6,391 nt of DNA from Thermoleophilia bacterium UBA6103 (GTDB lineage: Bacteria > Actinomycetota > Thermoleophilia > UBA2241): the NCBI GenBank assembly GCA_002423545.1, contig DIWP01000046.1:110996-117386 (forward strand), read 5' to 3'. The notes beneath the pieces are model-generated. The model made no database searches. It was not told where the DNA came from and was given only the letters and a program-made list of their open reading frames with translations. Below, piece after piece: positions 1 through 2,909 of the stretch (its first letter is position 1; every line of letters starts with the position of its first letter). A program made the translations under genes and the position numbers.

Positions 1-149
1 AGCGTGGCGAGCATCCGCAGCGTGGTGGACTTGCCCGCGCCGTTCGGGCCGAGAAAACCCAGCACCTCACCCGGCCGGACGCTGAATGACAGCGCATCCA
101 CTGCCGTGTGCTGGGCGAATCGCTTGGTCAGACTTTTTAATTCGATCAT
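1..149 (-). CDS. ABC transporter ATP-binding protein, N-terminal part (runs off left edge)
   Basis: Only the first 49 residues are inside the window. The protein begins MIELKSLTKRF, continues with the usual ABC first strands and A-loop region, and reaches a perfect Walker A motif, GPNGAGKST, at residues 34-42. It is therefore the nucleotide-binding subunit of an ABC transporter, hydrolysing ATP on the cytoplasmic face of the inner membrane to drive a partner permease. The start of the form M-I-E-(L/V)-x-x-L-T-K-x-(F/Y) is common in ABC-2 type exporter ATPases (the GldA/CcmA-like group). From memory, P. aeruginosa has such an ATPase gene next to plsB, which would fit here, but the permease lies outside the window and the substrate cannot be told. 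A purine-rich GGTGAGAG stretch just before the ATG may be the ribosome binding site. The ATPase identity is firm; the subfamily is inference. Confidence 0.93.
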   Translation of the reverse strand, partial: MIELKSLTKRFAQHTAVDALSFSVRPGEVLGFLGPNGAGKSTTLRMLAT

Positions 150-172
150 TCACTCTCACCAGTACGCTTAGA

Positions 173-207
173 GGCCTGGCGCGCCGTCGCGCGACCCGAG
201 CCAGGCC
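173..207. repeat. Inverted repeat in the leader of the ABC ATPase gene
   Basis: GGCCTGGC (173-180) is repeated as its exact reverse complement GCCAGGCC (200-207). The intervening sequence contains a 10-base perfect palindrome, GTCGCGCGAC (186-195). The whole can fold into a very GC-rich stem within the presumed 5' leader of the ATPase gene, 24 bases before its start codon. There is no following T-run on either strand, so a simple terminator is unlikely. An operator or an mRNA structure affecting translation are both possible. Confidence 0.5.
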
Positions 208-226
208 CTGCAAAAATGCCGGCGGA

Positions 227-256
227 ACTATAAGAAGAGCCCCGCGGCGAATGCAA
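227..256 (-). promoter_or_regulatory. Possible sigma-70 promoter for the ABC ATPase gene
   Basis: On the minus strand a TTGCAT box (251-256) is followed after 18 bases by TATAGT (227-232). The -10 box matches consensus in five of six positions, but the -35 box matches only in TTG. Transcription would start about 70 bases before the ATPase ATG at 149 and include the hairpin at 173-207. This is a pattern match only. Confidence 0.3.
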
Positions 257-337
257 CTGCGCGAGTATGGCGGAAGGATTACGGGAGGTTGTGCGAAATC
301 AGTGGGCGGCTCTCGACGGGCCCCACCAGAGCGCCTC

Positions 338-360
338 GTAGGAGCCAGCTTGCTGGCGAT
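338..360 (+). repeat. REP element (Pseudomonas type, GTAG head)
   Basis: The sequence begins with the head GTAGGA, followed by a perfect hairpin GCCAGC-TT-GCTGGC (344-357) and then GAT. This matches the familiar Pseudomonas REP form GTAGGAGCgaGCTTGCtcGCgA, with compensated changes in the stem. It is a single copy with no inverted partner nearby. REP elements of this kind are mobilised by RAYT transposases encoded elsewhere in the genome; none is present here. Identification is by recall of the family consensus. Confidence 0.75.
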
Positions 361-410
361 GCTTCGAGCGGTTATGCGACAAGTATCACGTGCGAACGCG
401 GCGCCAATGT

Positions 411-431
411 CGTCTAATTCAATAGTTAGCC
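411..431 (+). other. Integron recombination half-site (attC right end or attI-like)
   Basis: The stretch contains CTAATTCAA, two bases, then the core GTTAGCC (425-431), which ends like the consensus GTTRRRY used by integron integrases. It lines up well with the right half of classical attC sites such as that of aadA cassettes (TTAATTCAAgcGTTAG), with identical spacing between the two boxes. It also resembles the end of attI1 (CTAAaaCAAa-GTTAGgC). No matching left half is visible upstream, so it would be either an attI-like site or a remnant. The following gene starts 26 bases after the would-be crossover point, as in compact cassettes. Confidence 0.45.
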
Positions 432-451
432 GCCGCCAACAAGGAAGTCTT

Positions 452-892
452 ATGGAAAACCAAAATCCTTACGCCCCGCCCGTCTCATTAGTTCTCGACA
501 CTAGCGAACAGCCAACTGACGAAATGATAGATAACCTATCGGTCTCCGCAGTTTGGAAAGAGCGCTTCAAAGCAATCGCGCATGCAGGCGGACCAAAGCT
601 ACCCAACCTGAAAAATCTTCCAAAAACGGAACGAAGAAAGGCCTTATCCTTTAACATATTGGCGTTCCTCTTCGGCCCACTATATTACTTATCTAAAGGG
701 ATGTGGAAGAAGGCACTCACATACTTCATCTTGCTATTCATCGCAGCCATAATCTTAATCCTCATCCTAAAAGCACTTGGCTACCCCCAAATATCTAGCG
801 CCCTCAAGTATGGCGCAGGTGCATTTTATGCAATCCGAGCGAATATAGATTTCTACAAAAAATCCGTTCTACACAGCAATGGATGGTGGTAG
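452..892 (+). CDS. Small membrane protein, DUF2628-like
   Basis: The product has 146 residues. The start at 452 is chosen because AAGGA lies at 441-445 with six bases of spacing, and because the upstream in-frame extension is not protein-like. The polar N-terminus begins MENQNPYAPP, a proline-tyrosine motif often seen at the start of small bacterial membrane proteins. After a charged region (about 30-62) come a first hydrophobic segment around 66-82 with FGPLYYLSKGMWKKAL, characteristic of DUF2628, and a second around 89-107 (FILLFIAAIILILILKAL). A short aromatic tail follows (AFYAIRANIDFYKK). The molecular role of the family is unknown; an inner-membrane location is inferred. Codon use is much more AT-rich than in plsB, suggesting acquisition by transfer. 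The stop codon abuts the stem-loop at 892-1061, the arrangement expected of an integron cassette gene. Confidence 0.82.
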   Translation: MENQNPYAPPVSLVLDTSEQPTDEMIDNLSVSAVWKERFKAIAHAGGPKLPNLKNLPKTERRKALSFNILAFLFGPLYYLSKGMWKKALTYFILLFIAAIILILILKALGYPQISSALKYGAGAFYAIRANIDFYKKSVLHSNGWW

Positions 893-1061
893 CGCCTAAC
901 AACTCGCTCTAAAAATTTCGTATGCCATTGGAGCAAAAGAGGAGATTTATTTATTGGCCAGCACACCATCAGCCAGAAAAATAAATCTACCCCCTTTCGC
1001 TCCATGAATACAAAGATCTATCTCGGCATGACTTTCTCGCACGACCTCCAATATTAGACGC
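892..1061. other. Long imperfect stem-loop with integron-type core ends (candidate attC site)
   Basis: The left end GCGCCTAACAACTCGCT (892-908) looks like the start of an attC site: R'' core GCCTAAC, AA spacer, then an L''-like box. The right end ATTAGACGC (1053-1061) pairs with GCGCCTAAC (892-900) in seven of nine positions. The interior also pairs: ATGCC (922-926) with GGCAT (1025-1029), GGAGCaAAAG (930-939) with CTTTcGCTCC (994-1003), AGATTTATTT (943-952) with AAATAAATCT (979-988), and GGC (956-958) with GCC (972-974). Unpaired bulges lie mainly on the right arm, as in attC sites. Against this, the right core has ATT where GTT is expected, and at about 170 bases the element is longer than usual. 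It may be a degenerate site. Confidence 0.5.
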
Positions 1062-1064
1062 CCC

Positions 1065-1382
1065 TCAGATTCCCGTGATAAGCAAATCAAGTGCCGCAAT
1101 GATTTCGTCGCGTTGCGCGGAGAGATCGGCAACTTGATTGCCGAGTTGTTTTCTGGCGATACCAGCCAGCTGCGGAGTCACCATTACGTATGGCTTTTCC
1201 TCAACTTCAAATATTGGCGTGAGCGTTTTGAGAATTTTCCCTTTCATGGCTGCAGCCGTATAAAGAGGCACTACAACCCGCGTGCCGAGTTCGGCAATCA
1301 GGTCGCTTTGCACATCGAGCAGGAAGGGCACGGCCGCCTTGGTGGCAGCGTTGGAGTTCTCGTACACGGCGAATTGAGGCAT
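1065..1382 (-). CDS. ccdB: CcdB-family toxin (DNA gyrase poison)
   Basis: The 105-residue product begins MPQFAVYEN and carries the family landmarks DVQSDLI (23-29), the VVVPL strand (36-40), VADLS (84-88) and the C-terminus LLITGI (100-105). CcdB traps the gyrase-DNA cleavage complex through GyrA when the antitoxin is degraded. The end is ITGI, not the FWGI of F-plasmid CcdB. As I recall, the Vibrio fischeri homologue ends the same way, so the missing tryptophan does not by itself mean inactivity. The start overlaps the ccdA stop by one base (TGATG at 1384-1380), implying translational coupling. The length matches intact family members, and no frameshift is visible. The stop codon lies only a few bases from the presumed recombination core at 1053-1059. 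Confidence 0.93.
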   Translation of the reverse strand: MPQFAVYENSNAATKAAVPFLLDVQSDLIAELGTRVVVPLYTAAAMKGKILKTLTPIFEVEEKPYVMVTPQLAGIARKQLGNQVADLSAQRDEIIAALDLLITGI

Positions 1383-1627
1383 CAGAAACCCCGCAGACCG
1401 TCGCTGAACACGCCGTGGGCTTCCACGTGTTCGTTGTAGGCGCTGATGGCTTTGCGGTTCTCTGCCAGCCATTGCTCGCGCTGTTTCTTCTTCAGGGCCT
1501 CGATCAGAGCCTGCTCCAGCGTCGCGGAGAGATTGATATCCAGGTCCTTGGCTTTATTGAGCAAGTCACCGTTGACGCTGAGGTTGGCAGCCCGCTTTGG
1601 GGCATTAGGGTTGTAGGCGGCGCGCAT
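1382..1627 (-). CDS. ccdA: CcdA-family antitoxin
   Basis: The 81-residue product has an N-terminal ribbon-helix-helix DNA-binding part (RAANLSVNGDLLNKAKDLDIN, about 12-32) and a C-terminal toxin-binding arm. The arm has the CcdA signature QWLAENRKAI (52-61) and ends HGVFSDGLRGF; F-plasmid CcdA has RWKAENQEGM and NGSFADENRDW at the equivalent places. It neutralises CcdB and, bound to it, represses the operon. The start at 1627 gives MRAAYNPNAP with AGGA nine bases upstream. Alternative in-frame starts at 1636 (MNPM) and 1669 are less well placed; the latter lies inside the promoter and operator. The gene is the first of a two-gene operon, with the toxin gene overlapping its stop by one base. 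Lysine- and glutamate-rich, it is a typical labile antitoxin. Confidence 0.93.
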   Translation of the reverse strand: MRAAYNPNAPKRAANLSVNGDLLNKAKDLDINLSATLEQALIEALKKKQREQWLAENRKAISAYNEHVEAHGVFSDGLRGF

Positions 1628-1647
1628 GGGATTCATTCCTGAGCATG

Positions 1648-1686
1648 TATGCGCATACGTTATGCGCATTATGGCTATGCAGTCAA
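1648..1686 (-). promoter_or_regulatory. ccdAB promoter overlapping a palindromic operator
   Basis: On the minus strand TTGACT (1681-1686) is followed after 16 bases by CATAAC (1659-1664), a plausible sigma-70 promoter. The -10 region sits within a strong dyad: ATGCGCATA (1649-1657) and its exact reverse complement TATGCGCAT (1661-1669) are separated by three bases. Each arm is itself palindromic (TATGCGCATA at 1648-1657, ATGCGCAT at 1662-1669). Two adjacent palindromes over the -10 box are what is expected for autorepression by a CcdA/CcdB complex through the ribbon-helix-helix domain. Confidence 0.65.
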
Positions 1687-1791
1687 AGGCGCATCGAGCA
1701 ACTGATGCAAGCGTTCGCCTCGCTCACTGGAATGGGCGAAGGCCCTTCCCTTGGCCAAGCGCCAGATGATGGCCACATTGTCGCCCCCGGA
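1678..1791 (-). other. 38-codon open stretch after the SRPBCC stop; possible gene remnant
   Basis: Directly after the TGA of the SRPBCC gene the same frame stays open for 38 codons to a TAG at 1675-1677. It reads SGGDNVAIIWRLAKGRAF and then HSSERGERLHQLLDAPLTA, a composition that looks protein-like. SRPBCC proteins of this group normally end where the gene at 1792 ends, so this is not needed for a complete domain. It could be a gene tail left after a rearrangement, a mutated C-terminal extension, or chance. It has no start codon with a ribosome binding site of its own, overlaps the ccdA promoter at its end, and I recognise no family. Confidence 0.2.
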
Positions 1792-2202
1792 TCAGCTCCT
1801 GGCCTCCACGTAGCGGCCGAAGTTGTCCAGGATGGCCTGCCAGCCTAGACGCTGGAGTTCGGGAGGGTTCTCGGTTTCCGCGTCGAACCTGACGGTCACC
1901 AGGACGCCGTCAGGGTGCTCGGTGAACGCGACTTCGGCTTCGCGGCCATCACTCATCCGGTATCCGATGGCCTGCTTCGGTACGACGCGGGTGTAGGTGC
2001 CTTCGAAGTCGAACCCTTCGCTGCCGTCCTTCGCTTCCATGCGCGACAGGAACTTGCCGCCTTCGCGCAGATCGACGGTACTCCTGGTCGTGTGCCAGTC
2101 TTCCTGTGCGGCATTCCATTGCTCGATGTCCGCGGGATTGTTGTAGGCATCCCAGACCGTGCCCAGATCAGCCTTTACATAAGCTTCTACGGTGATTTTC
2201 AT
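1792..2202 (-). CDS. SRPBCC-fold protein, AHSA1-like (polyketide cyclase/START superfamily)
   Basis: The 136-residue product begins MKITVEAYVKADLGTVWDAYNNPADIEQWN, the classic opening of the AHSA1 branch of SRPBCC proteins: a first strand, then VWxAYxxPxxIxxW. It continues with a GGKFLSRMEAKDG hairpin, FDFEGTYTRVVP and IGYRMSDGREAEVAF strands, VTVRFDAE, and a C-terminal long helix (GWQAILDNFGRYVEA). These are the expected elements, in order, of a helix-grip fold enclosing a hydrophobic cavity. Members bind small ligands or act as stress-related factors, and the ligand here is unknown. The start is fixed by AAGGA seven bases before the ATG. The gene is divergent from the DUF1801 gene with about 107 bases between, so the two may share a control region. 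It is probably cytosolic, with no signal peptide. Confidence 0.9.
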   Translation of the reverse strand: MKITVEAYVKADLGTVWDAYNNPADIEQWNAAQEDWHTTRSTVDLREGGKFLSRMEAKDGSEGFDFEGTYTRVVPKQAIGYRMSDGREAEVAFTEHPDGVLVTVRFDAETENPPELQRLGWQAILDNFGRYVEARS

Positions 2203-2309
2203 GGTTGTTTCCTTTCCGCTTGGCAGTTGCCTGTGGTCGAACGGGGAAGTGGAAATTCGACACTGGCTACGACAGCTGCCACGGCAGATATGCAAAAGGA
2301 GGACGTACC
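2203..2309. promoter_or_regulatory. Divergent intergenic control region
   Basis: These 107 bases separate the starts of the SRPBCC (leftward) and DUF1801 (rightward) genes and must hold both promoters. A strong Shine-Dalgarno AAGGAGG (2296-2302) serves the rightward gene. A small inverted repeat CTGCC-AC-GGCAG lies just before it. I could not pick out convincing -35/-10 pairs. Confidence 0.5.
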
Positions 2310-2705
2310 ATGGCGAAATCAATCAAGCCGAATACGACCCGCAAACCGCCCGTGCCAGCGGATGATCACAGCGATATCGAGGATTGGATCGGGCAGGTGA
2401 TGCCGGCCCTGCAGCCCATCGTCAAGCATCTGGATGAGCTGATCCGCGCGTCGATTCCCAACCTCCACTACGCCATCAAGTGGAAGAAGGCGTACTACGG
2501 GTTGCCGGAACTCGGCTGGATCATCGAGATGGTCGCCTACGATGTCTCGGTAAACGTGGTTTTCTTCGGCGGGGCGAAATTCGATTCCCCACCGCCGCTG
2601 GGAGAGGTCTCTCGCTATGCGAAGGTGAAGACCCTGGAGGAAGCGCAGGGACCGCAGATGCGCGAGTGGATCGAGCAAGCGGGACGAGTCCCGGGGTGGA
2701 CATGA
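2310..2705 (+). CDS. DUF1801-domain protein (YdhG-like)
   Basis: The 131-residue product starts at 2310, set by a near-perfect AAGGAGG seven bases upstream. A basic N-terminal tail (KSIKPNTTRKPPVP, about 3-16) leads into the DUF1801 domain. That domain comprises an acidic helix with DIEDWIGQVMPALQPIVKHL, LIRASIPNLHYAIKWKKAYYG (the conserved P-x-x-x-Y-x-x-K-W segment), a strand IIEMVAYDVSVNVVFFGGAKF, a loop with a D-S-P-P-P-L-G run, and a C-terminal helix around EAQGPQMREWIEQA. The family is related to YdhG/Fra-type proteins, for which a role in iron delivery has been proposed in Bacillus; nothing here tests that. It is cytosolic, with no signal or membrane segment. It lies divergent from an AHSA1-like gene, and small genes of these two families often occur near one another. 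Confidence 0.87.
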   Translation: MAKSIKPNTTRKPPVPADDHSDIEDWIGQVMPALQPIVKHLDELIRASIPNLHYAIKWKKAYYGLPELGWIIEMVAYDVSVNVVFFGGAKFDSPPPLGEVSRYAKVKTLEEAQGPQMREWIEQAGRVPGWT

Positions 2706-2909
2706 AGCCTGCGAGGAATTACCGGTGCCTGCCGCTTGGAATGGCCAGGGTTCCAGGCTCGCGCCGAAGCATCGTCTGGCACCTCGTCCGTTGGGCTTCG
2801 CTGCGCTCAACCCAACCTACGTGAACCAGACATTTTTGCCCGCCATCGCTGCTTACGGCACACTTGCCGCCTTCGAGGGCATCGTCCCTTTCATAGCCGA
2901 ACCCGCCGT
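2706..2909. other. Intergenic region before plsB
   Basis: About 200 bases without a gene. It contains the second REP element (2790-2820). Downstream, TTGCCG (2864-2869) is a possible -35 box, but no good -10 follows at proper spacing. A frame open from 2736 runs into plsB, yet it translates into an arginine- and histidine-rich peptide unlike the N-terminus of the family, so it is not counted as coding. Confidence 0.6.
2790..2820 (-). repeat. REP-like element, second type (GTAG head on minus strand)
   Basis: Read on the minus strand it begins GTAGGTTGGGTTGAGCGCAG and ends with GAAGCCCAAC. GTTGGG (2790-2795) and CCCAAC (2811-2816) form the stem base. Sequences of the form GTAGGTTGGGTTGAGCG-AGCGA-ACCCAAC are common dispersed repeats in Pseudomonas and some other gammaproteobacteria. 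The GTAG head and hairpin are the same design as the element at 338-360, but the stem sequence differs, so this is another REP class. It lies on the opposite strand from the first element. Confidence 0.7.

Larger units (their letters stand above)
150..451. other. Gene-free stretch between the ABC ATPase and DUF2628-like genes
   Basis: About 300 bases carry no convincing gene. One frame is open from 86 through the whole stretch into the gene starting at 452, but it translates into an arginine-rich, low-complexity peptide with no family resemblance and overlaps the ATPase start. It is best seen as an accident of GC-rich DNA. What the stretch does hold is the possible ATPase promoter and leader hairpin, one REP element, and the integron-like half site immediately before the next gene. 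Base composition changes to clearly more AT-rich at about 405-420. Confidence 0.7.

Noticed and set aside
86..451. In-frame N-terminal extension of the DUF2628-like gene starting at 86
   Set aside because: It translates to an arginine-rich peptide with no family resemblance, overlaps the ABC ATPase start on the other strand, and crosses the REP element; the ATG at 452 has a proper ribosome binding site.
1659..1665. GTTATGC as a second integron core closing a ccdAB cassette
   Set aside because: It is fully explained by the ccdAB operator palindrome and -10 box, and no partner core or attC-like stem is found nearby.
1915..2400. Plus-strand open frame opposite the SRPBCC gene
   Set aside because: The minus strand has a full SRPBCC domain with ribosome binding site; the plus frame lacks one and would overlap the DUF1801 gene.
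2736..2909. Longer plsB start at 2736, 58 residues upstream
   Set aside because: The extra residues are unlike the PlsB N-terminus and cross a REP element; the start at 2910 gives the expected protein length and beginning.
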